Source of the DNA: Chitinophaga pinensis
GTDB lineage: Bacteria; Bacteroidota; Bacteroidia; Chitinophagales; Chitinophagaceae
Direction of reading: 5' to 3'
Assembly: GCA_902167325.1 (NCBI GenBank)
Contig: LR632930.1
Location: 1,488,001 to 1,552,000, forward strand
Length of the DNA stretch: 64,000 bases
Under the pieces are notes generated by a model that was not told the DNA's origin, did no database searches, and worked only from the letters and a program-made list of their open reading frames with translations. Below, one piece after another: positions 51,916 to 61,064 of the stretch. Every line of letters starts with the position of its first letter. Position 1 is the first letter of the stretch. The translations under genes were made by a program, and so were the position numbers.

Positions 51916-54900
51916 ATGAAGGACTTAGAAAAAGAATTCCGGCCGACCAGTTGGGCGATCGATAACAAGGTGAGCATTTATGTGATCACCCTGATCCTCA
52001 CTATCATTGGTATCCTCACATACCAGAGCCTGCCTAAGGAGCAATTCCCTGAGGTGGTGTTCCCCCAATATTATATTTCTACCATCAACGACGGTACTTC
52101 CCCTGAAGACATGGAAACCCTCGTGACCAAGCCCCTCGAGAAGAAACTCAAATCGATCTCGGGCGTTCGTAAGATCACGAGCACTTCCATCCAGGACTTC
52201 TCTGCCATCATCGTTGAGTTCAATCCGGATGAAGATCTGCTGGAAGCCGGCATCCAGGTGCGGGAGAAGGTGGACGCAGCCAAGAAAGACCTGCCAAACG
52301 ATCTCACCGAAGACCCGATGATCACCAAAATGGAGATCTCCGAAGTGCCCATCATGAACGTGAATATGTCGGGCGATTTCGATCTGCAGACGCTGAAAAA
52401 GTATGCAGACGAAATGCAGGACCGGATCGAAGGGCTTACTGAAATTACCCGTGTAGATATTGTAGGCGCCCTCGAACGTGAGATCCAGATCAACCTGGAT
52501 AAATACAGAATGGATGCGTCACGGATCAGTTTCGGTGATGTGATCATGGCTGTGCAGGGCGAGAATAAAACAGTGTCCGGCGGTCTCGTAAGGATTGATG
52601 GAATGAAACGTACGCTGGCTGTCAAAGGCGAGTATAAAGATCCTAACCTCATCCGCAATATCGTGGTGCGTGGCACTTCCGGCGCAGTAGTTTATCTCCG
52701 CGACATCGCAGAAGTGGTAGATTCCCATAAAGAGCAGGACAGTTATGCCCGACTCGACGGAAAAAGCGTGGTAACCCTCAACGTCATCAAACGTAGTGGC
52801 GAAAACCTTATCAATGCGTCTGATAAAATCTTCCAGATCGTGGAAGATGCGAAGAAAGATCTGCTGCCCAAAGATCTGGACGTGACCATTACGGCCGACC
52901 AGAGCGAATCTACCCGTATCACCCTGCACGACCTGATCAATACTATTATCATCGGTTTCATCCTCGTTACCGTAGTACTGATGTTCTTCATGGGGGCTGT
53001 GAACGCCTTGTTCGTAGCGGCTTCCGTACCGTTGTCAATGTTCATCGCATTCCTTTTCATGCCGATGCTGGGATTCACCCTCAACATGATGGTGCTTTTC
53101 TCCTTCCTGCTGGCGTTGGGGATCGTGGTGGATGATGCCATCGTAGTTATTGAGAACGTGCATCGTATCTTCTATGAACGGAAGGACCTGGGTATCGTTA
53201 AAGCAGCTAAGATAGCCGCGGGCGAAGTGTTCCTGCCGGTATTCTCAGGTACTATGACCGTATTGGCGCCATTCTTCCCGCTGCTGTTCTGGCCGGGCAT
53301 TATCGGTAAGTTCATGTTCTTCCTGCCAGCAACGCTGATCGTTACCCTGATGGCGTCACTGTTCGTAGCCTATATCATCAACCCCGTGTTTGCGGTGGAT
53401 TTCATGGATCGTCATGAAGGCGACGCGCATCCCAAACCGAAATGGGACCGTAAATACAGCATCCTGACCCTCGTCTTCGGCATAGCCGCCCTGATCGGGT
53501 ATGTGGGCAGCATGGGTGCGGGTAACCTGGTTGTTTTCATCTGGCTGCTGATCACCATCGAACGTTTCTGGCTGGGCGTGGTGGCACGGAAATTCCAGTC
53601 CAACATATGGCCCCGTGTCCAGAACCGCTACCGCCGTATCCTGGAGTGGTGTATCGTAGGATGGAGACCCGTGAAGATTCTTTTCGCTACTTTCGGATTG
53701 CTCGTGTTTAGTATCGTACTTACCGGTATCCGTAACCCCAAAGTGATCTTCTTCCCGACCGCCGAACCGAACTTTATTTTTGCATATCTCGAACTGCCAA
53801 ACGGTACGGATGAGCTGACAACTGACTCCGTGACCAACATCGTTGAACAACGGATCGTTAAAGTCGTAGGCAAGAACAACCCGCTGGTTAAATCGATCAT
53901 CTCCAACGTTGCCAAGGGCGCTACAGACCCGTCTCAGATGGATCAGGGCACCTACCCGCACAAAGGCAAGGTGACAGTTGCTTTCGTAGAGTTCTCGAAA
54001 CGTAACGGCCAATCCACCCTCGAGTATCTGGATAAGATTCGTGATGCCGTGAAAGGCATCCCCGGAGCGGATATCACTGTAGAGCAGGAACAGGGCGGTC
54101 CCCCAACAGGTAAGCCCATCAATATCGAAATCTCCGGAGACGAATTTGAGCAGCTTGCACTGACATCCGAGAAACTGAAACGTTATCTCGACAGCCTGCA
54201 GGTTGGTGGCGTGGAAGAGCTGAAAAGCGATTTCCAAAGCAATAAGCCGGAGATTGTAGTAAATATCGACCGCGAACGAGCTAACCGTGAAGGTATCACG
54301 ACAGACCAGATCGGTACCGCACTGCGTATCGCGCTGTCTGGCTACGCACCCACGAAATTCCGTGATGCGGACGATGAGTACGATATTACCGTTCGTCTCC
54401 AGCAAGACCAGCGTAACAATATCAATACCCTCATGAACCTGAACCTCACCTACCGCGATATGAATATGAACGGTGCGATCAGGCAGGTGCCCCTGAGCGC
54501 GGTGGCTGATATCCGCTACAGCAATACCTACGCAGGTATCAAGCATAAAGACGAAAAACGTGTGGTAACGCTTTACTCCAATATCCTCACCGGCTTCAAC
54601 GCCAACGAGGTAGTGGCAGAGATATCTTCCGCAGTACAGGAATTCAACCCGCCGGATGGCATCACGGTGAAGATGACAGGAGAACAGGAAGACCAGGCAG
54701 AAACAATGAACTTCCTGCTGCTGGCAATGGGCGGCGCTGTAGGCCTCATCTTCCTGATCATGGTTACGCAGTTCAATTCCGTTGGCCGCGCTTTCGTTAT
54801 CTTCCTGGAGATCCTATTCTCCATTATTGGTGTGTTCCTCGGCTTTGCCATCTTCGGCATGGATATCTCTATCGTAATGACCGGTGTGGGTATCATGGCC

Positions 54901-55461
54901 CTCGCAGGTATCGTAGCGAGGAATGGTATCGTACTCGTGGAGTTCACTGACCTGCTCGTGATGCAGGGTGTGCCCTTTAACGAGGCGGTGGTAGAAGGCG
55001 GCCGTACCCGTATGACGCCGGTGATCCTCACCGCCATCGCTGCGGTACTTGGTCTCATCCCGCTGGCCGTTGGCCTCAATATCGACTTCTGGAAGATGTT
55101 CGACGAATTTAATCCACACCTCTACTTCGGTGGCGATAACGTGGCTTTCTGGGGCCCGCTCGCCTGGACGATGGTGTTTGGCCTGGTCTTCGCTACCTTC
55201 CTGACGCTGGTACTCGTACCCGTGATGTACGCCATGAACAAGCGCTGCATCGATGTACTCGACCTTTACAATCTCCCCCGCGGCCTGAAATATGTTCCTT
55301 TCCTCGTACTGATCCTGAAACTGTTCCTGAAAAGGGATACAGTGAAGAAGCTGCACCAGCCGGACTATGTTTCACCACGTCCATATCATTTCTTCAACCA
55401 TCCGGAAGACGCGCATGAGGAAGCTCATGCCAAGCAAACGGATAAGGTTTCGATGAATTAA
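51916..55461 (+). CDS. RND-family efflux transporter
   Basis: Inner-membrane proton-driven exporter of 1181 residues. The RND helix motif with paired acids is ALGIVVDDAIVVIENV, and GDDNA-like helices are repeated at about residue 1000 (GIMALAGIVARNGIVLVE). It is longer than typical pumps (about 1040), with a central insert including HEGDAHPKPKWDRKYS and a His/Glu-rich C-terminal tail (EDAHEEAHAKQTD). The tail might bind metals, but the pump's acids are not diagnostic of a metal exporter. It is the last gene of the operon, 25 bp after the adaptor. Confidence 0.93.
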   Translation: MKDLEKEFRPTSWAIDNKVSIYVITLILTIIGILTYQSLPKEQFPEVVFPQYYISTINDGTSPEDMETLVTKPLEKKLKSISGVRKITSTSIQDFSAIIVEFNPDEDLLEAGIQVREKVDAAKKDLPNDLTEDPMITKMEISEVPIMNVNMSGDFDLQTLKKYADEMQDRIEGLTEITRVDIVGALEREIQINLDKYRMDASRISFGDVIMAVQGENKTVSGGLVRIDGMKRTLAVKGEYKDPNLIRNIVVRGTSGAVVYLRDIAEVVDSHKEQDSYARLDGKSVVTLNVIKRSGENLINASDKIFQIVEDAKKDLLPKDLDVTITADQSESTRITLHDLINTIIIGFILVTVVLMFFMGAVNALFVAASVPLSMFIAFLFMPMLGFTLNMMVLFSFLLALGIVVDDAIVVIENVHRIFYERKDLGIVKAAKIAAGEVFLPVFSGTMTVLAPFFPLLFWPGIIGKFMFFLPATLIVTLMASLFVAYIINPVFAVDFMDRHEGDAHPKPKWDRKYSILTLVFGIAALIGYVGSMGAGNLVVFIWLLITIERFWLGVVARKFQSNIWPRVQNRYRRILEWCIVGWRPVKILFATFGLLVFSIVLTGIRNPKVIFFPTAEPNFIFAYLELPNGTDELTTDSVTNIVEQRIVKVVGKNNPLVKSIISNVAKGATDPSQMDQGTYPHKGKVTVAFVEFSKRNGQSTLEYLDKIRDAVKGIPGADITVEQEQGGPPTGKPINIEISGDEFEQLALTSEKLKRYLDSLQVGGVEELKSDFQSNKPEIVVNIDRERANREGITTDQIGTALRIALSGYAPTKFRDADDEYDITVRLQQDQRNNINTLMNLNLTYRDMNMNGAIRQVPLSAVADIRYSNTYAGIKHKDEKRVVTLYSNILTGFNANEVVAEISSAVQEFNPPDGITVKMTGEQEDQAETMNFLLLAMGGAVGLIFLIMVTQFNSVGRAFVIFLEILFSIIGVFLGFAIFGMDISIVMTGVGIMALAGIVARNGIVLVEFTDLLVMQGVPFNEAVVEGGRTRMTPVILTAIAAVLGLIPLAVGLNIDFWKMFDEFNPHLYFGGDNVAFWGPLAWTMVFGLVFATFLTLVLVPVMYAMNKRCIDVLDLYNLPRGLKYVPFLVLILKLFLKRDTVKKLHQPDYVSPRPYHFFNHPEDAHEEAHAKQTDKVSMN

Positions 55462-55511
55462 GAAACTGTTTTTATCAGAGCAAACAGTGTAACAGTTGTA
55501 GGTTAACTAGT

Positions 55512-55542
55512 ACCGTCCCGATTCTTCGGGACGGTTTTTTTT
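55512..55542 (+). terminator. Terminator after the efflux operon
   Basis: A perfect 10-bp stem ACCGTCCCGA/TCGGGACGGT (55512-55521 with 55526-55535, loop TTCT) is followed by eight T residues (55535-55542). It lies about 50 bp past the RND stop. Confidence 0.93.
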
Positions 55543-55588
55543 ATGCCCTGGCTTCCTTTCCCGGTGGCTTATGCTTATTTTTCGCATT

Positions 55589-56686
55589 ATGAAGAACTGG
55601 ATGATTGCCCTGCTGCTGGCAGGCACTACTTTTACCTGGGCCCACGGCCAGGACAATACACGGTATACCGATGCACGCCAATTCCAGATTGTAGGGAAAG
55701 GGCTGCCCACCAGTCCTGTATACCAGCGGTTCGATTCCCTGCTTGATAAGGACCTTACGCCAGCAGTGAAGCACCTGTCCAAGCACAGTTCAGGGATTGC
55801 AGTATTGTTTGAAACGAATAGTATGTACATCAAAGCCAAATGGACGCTGGCGAACGGGTTGTTCTATAACAACATTGTACCGATCTGCCACAGTGGCCTG
55901 GATCTGTACGCCTGGCAAAACGGGAAGTGGCAGTGGGCAGGTGTAGGCAGGCCGGGCGATAAGGAAACCGCTAATTCCGGTATCATTGTAAGCAATATGG
56001 ACGGAGCCATGCGGCAATACATGTTGTACCTGCCAACCTATAACGAGCTTACTTCACTGGAAATAGGCGTGGCGCCTGAAGCGCAGCTGGGAAGGCCCGC
56101 CAGTCCTAAGATCGATACCACACACCGCATCGTGATATACGGGTCCAGCATCCTGCAGGGTGCATCGGCAAGCAGGGCAGGGATGGTTTACTCATCTATC
56201 CTGCAACGCAAAACTGGCTGGGATGTGGTGAACCTCGGGTTTAGCGGGAATGGCAAGATGGAGTTCCCCGTAGCAGAGTTGCTGGTTAAAATGCCCGCGT
56301 CTGTATTTGTGCTGGATTGTATACCTAACCCTTCCCCGAAAGAAATTAAGGAAAGAGCATATCCTTTCATCAAACACCTGCTGGATAATCGGCCGGAAGT
56401 GCCCATCCTGCTGGTGGAAACTGTAATACGGGAAAACGGATATTTTGACCAGAAAACGGATCAGGATACGAAAGATAAAAACGCAGCAATCAAAGAAGCG
56501 TATATGAAGCTGAAATCGGAAGGGTATAAACAACTGCATTACCTGCCTGCCACCAACCTGATAGGGAGCGACCATGAAGGTACGATTGACGGTGTGCATC
56601 TGACCGATCTGGGCTACATGAGACAGCTGGAAGCGATGTGGCCGCAACTGCGCCAGCTGATGAAAAAAAGCCATCCCATAAGGTAA
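55589..56686 (+). CDS. Secreted SGNH/GDSL-family hydrolase
   Basis: A 365-residue exported esterase-like protein. A signal peptide ends near AHGQDN. An N-terminal beta-sandwich domain (about residues 30-175) precedes the SGNH fold. The nucleophile block is IVIYGSSILQGAS, the Gly/Asn blocks are NLGFSGNGKM and LDCIPNP, and the catalytic Asp and His are in DGVHLTDLG. This matches the SGNH hydrolases acting on carbohydrate acetyl groups in Bacteroidota. An in-frame ATG at 55571 is possible; 55589 begins the signal sequence. Confidence 0.85.
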   Translation: MKNWMIALLLAGTTFTWAHGQDNTRYTDARQFQIVGKGLPTSPVYQRFDSLLDKDLTPAVKHLSKHSSGIAVLFETNSMYIKAKWTLANGLFYNNIVPICHSGLDLYAWQNGKWQWAGVGRPGDKETANSGIIVSNMDGAMRQYMLYLPTYNELTSLEIGVAPEAQLGRPASPKIDTTHRIVIYGSSILQGASASRAGMVYSSILQRKTGWDVVNLGFSGNGKMEFPVAELLVKMPASVFVLDCIPNPSPKEIKERAYPFIKHLLDNRPEVPILLVETVIRENGYFDQKTDQDTKDKNAAIKEAYMKLKSEGYKQLHYLPATNLIGSDHEGTIDGVHLTDLGYMRQLEAMWPQLRQLMKKSHPIR

Positions 56687-56728
56687 ATGTGATGTAATTT
56701 TACGGGTAGACAAAAACGCCAGTAACCT

Positions 56729-57514
56729 ATGCTGAACAATCACGAGATCGATTACAAAATACACGGGGAGGAGATGCAGATCGTAGAGATCGAGCTGGAC
56801 CCCAACGAGAGCGCAGTGGCCGAGAGCGGCAGTTTCATGATGATGGATCAGGAGATTAAAATGGAGACCCTTTTCGGGGACGGCTCCGGTACAAAGCAGG
56901 GCATCTTCGGAAAGCTCATGTCTGCCGGTAAGCGCCTGATCACAGGAGAAAGCCTGTTCATCACCTGCTTTACGAACACTGGTCACGGAAAGAAGCGCGT
57001 AAGCTTTGCTTCGCCCTACCCGGGCAAAATTATCCCGATGGACCTTCGGTTGCTGGGTGGAAAGATTATTTGCCAGAAAGACGCATTCCTCTGCGCCGCG
57101 AAAGGAGTTAATGTGGGAATTGAGTTTCAACGCAGGCTGGGAACGGGCATCTTTGGCGGTGAAGGCTTCATTATGCAGAAGCTGGAAGGTGACGGGCTGG
57201 CCTTTGTACATGCCGGTGGGTATGTGATCGAAAAAGAGCTGGCGCCGGGCGAAGTGTTGAAAGTGGATACCGGCTGCGTGGTGGCTTATACTCAGCAGGT
57301 GGACTTCGATATTGAATTTGTACGTGGGGTGAAGAACATGGTTTTCGGTGGCGAAGGGCTGTTCTTTGCAGTGCTGAGAGGGCCGGGGAAGGTATGGCTG
57401 CAGAGCCTGCCGATCAGTCGCCTTGCGAGCCGTGTACTGGCTTATGGTACCGGTGCGCGGAAGGAAGAAGGGAGCATCCTGGGTGGGATTGGTAACCTGC
57501 TCGATGGAGATTGA
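56729..57514 (+). CDS. TIGR00266/AIM24 family protein
   Basis: A 261-residue cytosolic beta-rich protein of the TIGR00266 family. Typical segments are MQIVEIELDPNESAVAESGSFMMMD, GDGSGTKQGIFGKLMSAGKRLITGESLFIT, and GTGIFGGEGFIMQKLEGDGLAFVHAGG. The family is related to yeast mitochondrial AIM24 but lacks a defined bacterial function. It is followed by a strong terminator. Confidence 0.88.
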   Translation: MLNNHEIDYKIHGEEMQIVEIELDPNESAVAESGSFMMMDQEIKMETLFGDGSGTKQGIFGKLMSAGKRLITGESLFITCFTNTGHGKKRVSFASPYPGKIIPMDLRLLGGKIICQKDAFLCAAKGVNVGIEFQRRLGTGIFGGEGFIMQKLEGDGLAFVHAGGYVIEKELAPGEVLKVDTGCVVAYTQQVDFDIEFVRGVKNMVFGGEGLFFAVLRGPGKVWLQSLPISRLASRVLAYGTGARKEEGSILGGIGNLLDGD

Positions 57515-57534
57515 TAATCAATAAGTTAATATAG

Positions 57535-57578
57535 GCGCCTGCCGGTGAGGGGAAACCTTTTTCCGGCAGGCGCTTTTT
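57535..57578 (+). terminator. Terminator after the TIGR00266 gene
   Basis: The stem GCGCCTGCCGG/CCGGCAGGCGC (11 bp, 57535-57545 with 57563-57573) with loop and inner AGG/CCT is followed by five T residues. Confidence 0.9.
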
Positions 57579-57677
57579 CAGGCAATACAATTCGAAGTTA
57601 AAATCCTTCCGTTTATACCATTTTTGCAAAAAATTAACGAATGGATTGGTAGTATTGTACTAATATTGCCCGGAGGC

Positions 57678-57710
57678 TTGACCGGATACACCGGATTTTT
57701 TGTATATTAC
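57678..57710 (+). promoter_or_regulatory. Possible promoter upstream of the candidate RNA
   Basis: TTG (57678-57680), 22 bp, TATATTAC (57703-57710), six of eight matches to TAnnTTTG. It ends about 15 bp before the three-way-junction candidate. Confidence 0.35.
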
Positions 57711-57724
57711 AAAGGAAACAGAAC

Positions 57725-57773
57725 AGCGTTTGGCACTGTGTGGGTGCCAATTCAGTGATTACTCACTGGCGCT
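57725..57773 (+). ncRNA. Candidate three-way-junction RNA
   Basis: Three perfect stems nest together: outer AGCG (57725-57728) with CGCT (57770-57773); hairpin TTGGCAC (57730-57736) with GTGCCAA (57744-57750); hairpin CAGTGA (57753-57758) with TCACTG (57763-57768, loop TTAC). This can fold as a compact three-way junction. A promoter-like element lies just upstream. No known family is recognised and no terminator follows closely. Confidence 0.3.
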
Positions 57774-57992
57774 TTGAAAGACAATTTATCCTAGGTGCTA
57801 TGAATAAGAATTGAAAAACTTACTCATTAAATGAATTCAGGTGTATCTCAAGGCAAAAACAATTACCAGGTCTTATATCGGTAGCCCTATAAGCGGTTTG
57901 GATGAAATCCAGTTAACCATTTGCCAGAACTACCATTAATATCCTGTCGAGACGGACGTGAGGATTAATTTGAAAAATATCCGCGATAAAAG

Positions 57993-58024
57993 TTGTCACG
58001 CAATGCGACGCTAAATTATCTTTG
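57993..58024 (+). promoter_or_regulatory. Promoter of the RGG-2H phosphoesterase gene
   Basis: TTG (57993-57995), 21 bp, TATCTTTG (58017-58024), followed by CG: an exact match to the Bacteroidota -7 box. It implies a 5' leader of about 200 nt, unusually long. Confidence 0.65.
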
Positions 58025-58232
58025 CGATTCCCGAATTACAAACAGAGAAAATTATTAGCATTAAACGGAATGCCGGTATATATTGAACATAATCAATCAT
58101 CCTGACGTTATGCAGGTTACGCGCCGGCAGCTGAAAGAATAAAATTTTAATCATTTTTAGTTAAACAAGTAGGTGAATTTCATTTTCATGAAATCATTGA
58201 AAAATTGCTTCAAACACGCTTAATTAAGTAAG

Positions 58233-59594
58233 ATGAATTTTGAGAGAAACGAACGCCCCCGAAAGTATTCTCCTGGCTACAACAGAGATCCACAAGAACC
58301 CAACCAAGACCAGGACGGCGGTTATACCAAGAAACCCGAATTTGGCAAAGACGAAGAACGTCCTTACAACAACCGATTTGAAGGCGGCTATCGTCCCCGT
58401 AACGAAGGCAGCAGTGGCTACACTCCCCGTAGCGAAGGCGGTGCAGGCAGTGGTTACACTCCCCGCAACGAAGGCGGTACAGGTGGTGGTTACACTCCCC
58501 GTGGTGAAAGCAATTTCAACCGCGAAGGTACCTTTAACCGTGAAGGTGGCGGATTTCCTCCCCGCAGCGAAGGTGGCGGCGGCGGATACCGTGACCGTGA
58601 CTTCAATCGCGACCGTGGCGAAGGCGGCGGTGGCGGTGGATTCAATCGCGGCGGCGGCTACGATCGTGGCGGCAGCGGTGGTGGATACGACCGTGGTGGA
58701 AGCGGCGGCGGCGGATATGACCGCGGCGGTGGCGGATACGGCGGTGGAAACCGTGGCGGCGGCTATGGCGGCGGCGGCGGTGGTTACGACCGTGGTGGCG
58801 GAGGATATGACCGCGGCAGCGGTGGCGGCGGCTACGACCGTGGCGGTGGAGGCGGTGGCTTCAACCGTGGCGGCGGAGGCGGAGGCTTCAATCGTGGCGG
58901 TGGAGGCGGAGGCTTCAACCGTGGCGGTGGAGGCGGCGGATATGACCGCGGCGGCGGCGGTGGATACGGCGGTCGTCCCCAGGGCGGCGGTGGTCGTCCC
59001 CAGGGTGGTTTCAGAGGCGGTGCCCGTCCTCCCAAACCCGATAATAAAATTTACTTCATCGCATTACTCCCTACTGCAGAAGTAGGTAAGGAGATCATCA
59101 AAATAAAACAGGAGTTTGCCGAACAATACGGCCCGATGTACGCACTGAAAGTTCTCCCGCACATTACCCTGCAGGTACCTTTCACTGCCGATCCGAGCCT
59201 CGAAAGAGCCTTCTGCGAAGAACTTACCGAGTTCGCCAAAACACAGGCGCCTTTCGAAGTAGGTCTTAACGGCTTCGGTACATTCCCGAATAAACAAAAC
59301 CGCGTCCTCTTCATTAACGTGGAGAAATCAGAAACCATGAGCGCCATGCACCGCCAGCTGATCAACTTCCTCCGGAAGGAGTTCGGCTTCAGCACCATGC
59401 TTGCACGCACCGGTTTTACTCCTCACGTTACCGTGGCCTTCAAAGACCTCGACGACGCTACTTTCGAAAAAGCCTGGCCCGAATACGAAAACAAAGAGTA
59501 TCAGGCTTCCTTCAAAGTAAACAACCTGTACTTCCTCCGCCACAACGGCAAATCATGGGAAGTACTCCAGAAATGCAAACTCGGCGGCGTTTAA
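58233..59594 (+). CDS. 2H phosphoesterase (2'-5' RNA ligase-like) with long RGG/Gly-rich N-terminus
   Basis: A 453-residue protein in two parts. Residues 1-265 are low-complexity, first rich in Arg/Gly/Tyr/Pro (GYTPR repeats), then dominated by GGGGYDRGG and GGGGFNRGG units. Residues 268-453 are a 2H phosphoesterase fold: first HxT motif HITLQ, second HVTVA, about 96 residues apart. 2H enzymes act on 2',3'-cyclic or 2'-5' RNA ends. RGG/YGG tracts bind RNA and can drive condensation in eukaryotic proteins, so an RNA-associated, possibly phase-separating enzyme is inferred. Antisense and alternate-frame open frames in this part are artefacts of the repeats. Confidence 0.88.
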   Translation: MNFERNERPRKYSPGYNRDPQEPNQDQDGGYTKKPEFGKDEERPYNNRFEGGYRPRNEGSSGYTPRSEGGAGSGYTPRNEGGTGGGYTPRGESNFNREGTFNREGGGFPPRSEGGGGGYRDRDFNRDRGEGGGGGGFNRGGGYDRGGSGGGYDRGGSGGGGYDRGGGGYGGGNRGGGYGGGGGGYDRGGGGYDRGSGGGGYDRGGGGGGFNRGGGGGGFNRGGGGGGFNRGGGGGGYDRGGGGGYGGRPQGGGGRPQGGFRGGARPPKPDNKIYFIALLPTAEVGKEIIKIKQEFAEQYGPMYALKVLPHITLQVPFTADPSLERAFCEELTEFAKTQAPFEVGLNGFGTFPNKQNRVLFINVEKSETMSAMHRQLINFLRKEFGFSTMLARTGFTPHVTVAFKDLDDATFEKAWPEYENKEYQASFKVNNLYFLRHNGKSWEVLQKCKLGGV

Positions 59595-59618
59595 TTAACG
59601 GCCCCCGTCAATAAAAAG

Positions 59619-59648
59619 AATCCGGTCCTCATGGGCCGGATTTTTTTT
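59619..59648 (+). terminator. Terminator after the RGG-2H gene
   Basis: A 10-bp stem AATCCGGTCC/GGGCCGGATT (one T-G wobble), loop TCAT, leads into eight T residues. Confidence 0.9.
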
Positions 59649-60022
59649 GCCCTGGAATCAGTCATATCTCCCGAAACATGAACCGGATCAGATTGAAGTT
59701 CCCGGACATTGCAGGTTTCGAAAAAATCTACCCTGCGCGTTAATCGTAAAATGAAGCTTACGTTAACCACCTAACTCACCTTTGCCCGTTTGTAAGAAAT
59801 ATTCATCGAAGTAATTACTTACGCAGCAATTCCTGCTTTCTTTCCTTAAGGGATGCTATGGTTCCTGGGTTACCCATATCAATGCTATCAGGAATGCCTG
59901 TCGGCCACGGGCCTGCTGCCCGTGTTGATGCTCTGATGTTATACATCCTTACCCTCACAAAAAATCCGGACCAAGATGGCCCGGATCGATTTGGTTTCCA
60001 GTTGTGTATGCTTATGGCAAGG
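59649..60022. other. Intergenic region between convergent genes
   Basis: No gene seen in these 374 bp. A perfect hairpin CACGGGC/GCCCGTG (59906-59912 with 59918-59924) lies in the middle without a T-run. The FecR terminator is at 59957-59986. Confidence 0.5.
59957..59986 (-). terminator. Terminator after the fecR-like gene
   Basis: On the minus strand, ATCCGGGCC pairs with GGTCCGGAT (one G-U wobble), loop ATCTT, followed by T residues (59963-59959). Confidence 0.8.
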
Positions 60023-61000
60023 TTATGGCCGTACTACATAAATACCTTTACTCTCTTCCACGATTTTTACACCTGTTGTTTGCGAGATCACTTTCATCAT
60101 GGTATCCAGGCCGGGATTGGAGAAAGAAGCGTTGTATTCGATGCCGGATAACGAACTGTCTTCAATCCGTATCTCAATGCCGAAGTATTCTTCCATTGCG
60201 GAGAAGGTTGATGCGAGACTGGAGCGGCGGAACACCAGTTTGTTATCTTTCCAGGCAGTAAAGTTGGGATCGGTTTCGGTGATGGCTTCCGGATCTTCGT
60301 TTGCTTTAACTACAGCGGAATGACCTGCAGTTAACACCATGGCGTCTCCCTTTTTCTCCTGATTGGAGAAGGCTACTTTGCCCGTTATCACATTGAGGCG
60401 TACCGGTTGTGCTCCGTAAGCTTTGATCCCGAAAGATGTGCCCAGTACTTTCGTTTGCGAAGTGCCTGCATGTACGATGAAAGGATGTGCTTCATTAGGT
60501 GCCACATCAAAGAAGGCTTCTCCTTCGAGAGTGATATCGCGGTTGTTTTGAGCGAAGCGTTCGTTATAACGGAGAGAGGAGTTGCGGTTAAGGTAAACCT
60601 TGCTGCCGTCGGGAAGCGTAAATGTCTGCTTCTCGGTAGTGGCGGCGAGGGTAACGGTGTTGCTGCTGCGGGTAAGGAAGAATGCGATAATACCCGAAGC
60701 AAGGATGGCGGCTACCCCTGCAGCGGCGAGCCATCGCCCCCGGCCACGGTGCGCTACTTTCATGGGTACCGGCTCCGCGATCTTTTGGGAGAATCGCTCC
60801 CAGTTGGCGGCGGTGTCTGGCTCGGGCATTTCATCCCAGGCTTCTGCCGTCAGGTCCCAGGTATCTTTCAGCGCGTTGTAGTACGCCTGGTTAGCAGGAG
60901 CTTCCTGCAGCCAGGCAGCCAGCTCGCGCTTTTCGGCCCCGGAGATCGTGCCCTCGATATCTCGGGCGATCAGTGTATCCATATTTTCGTTGCTCAACAT
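60023..61000 (-). CDS. FecR-family anti-sigma factor
   Basis: A 325-residue inner-membrane anti-sigma protein. The cytosolic N-terminus (residues 1-85) includes LIARDIEGTISGAEKRELAAWL. One membrane helix follows (WLAAAGVAAILASGIIAFFL). The periplasmic FecR domain has TFTLPDGSKVYLNRNSSLRY and GEAFFDVAPNEAHPFIVHAG. A DUF4974-type C-terminus ends with VISQTTGVKIVEESKGIYVV. It lies 64 bp after the ECF sigma gene. Unlike most such pairs, no SusC gene follows. Confidence 0.9.
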   Translation of the reverse strand: MLSNENMDTLIARDIEGTISGAEKRELAAWLQEAPANQAYYNALKDTWDLTAEAWDEMPEPDTAANWERFSQKIAEPVPMKVAHRGRGRWLAAAGVAAILASGIIAFFLTRSSNTVTLAATTEKQTFTLPDGSKVYLNRNSSLRYNERFAQNNRDITLEGEAFFDVAPNEAHPFIVHAGTSQTKVLGTSFGIKAYGAQPVRLNVITGKVAFSNQEKKGDAMVLTAGHSAVVKANEDPEAITETDPNFTAWKDNKLVFRRSSLASTFSAMEEYFGIEIRIEDSSLSGIEYNASFSNPGLDTMMKVISQTTGVKIVEESKGIYVVRP

Positions 61001-61064
61001 GCTAGTTCTTTTTCTGATAGGAAATTCTTCATGACAATGGTGTGTTAGGTGTAGGGAAGCATCG

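Larger units (their letters stand above)
57579..58232. promoter_or_regulatory. Long intergenic region with two promoters and a possible structured RNA
   Basis: This 654-bp gap precedes the RGG-2H phosphoesterase gene. No coding frame is visible. It contains a possible promoter and folded RNA at 57678-57773 and a clear promoter at 57993-58024, listed separately. The stretch from 58025 to the ATG at 58233 would be a leader of about 200 nt. Confidence 0.6.

Noticed and set aside
53356..54546. 396-codon minus-strand open frame inside the RND gene
   Set aside because: The RND gene is intact and conserved; the antisense product is not protein-like.
58240..59085. 281-codon alternate frame in the Gly-rich region
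   Set aside because: It is an Ala/Val-rich product of repeated GGC/GGT codons read one base off. The main frame continues into an intact enzyme domain.
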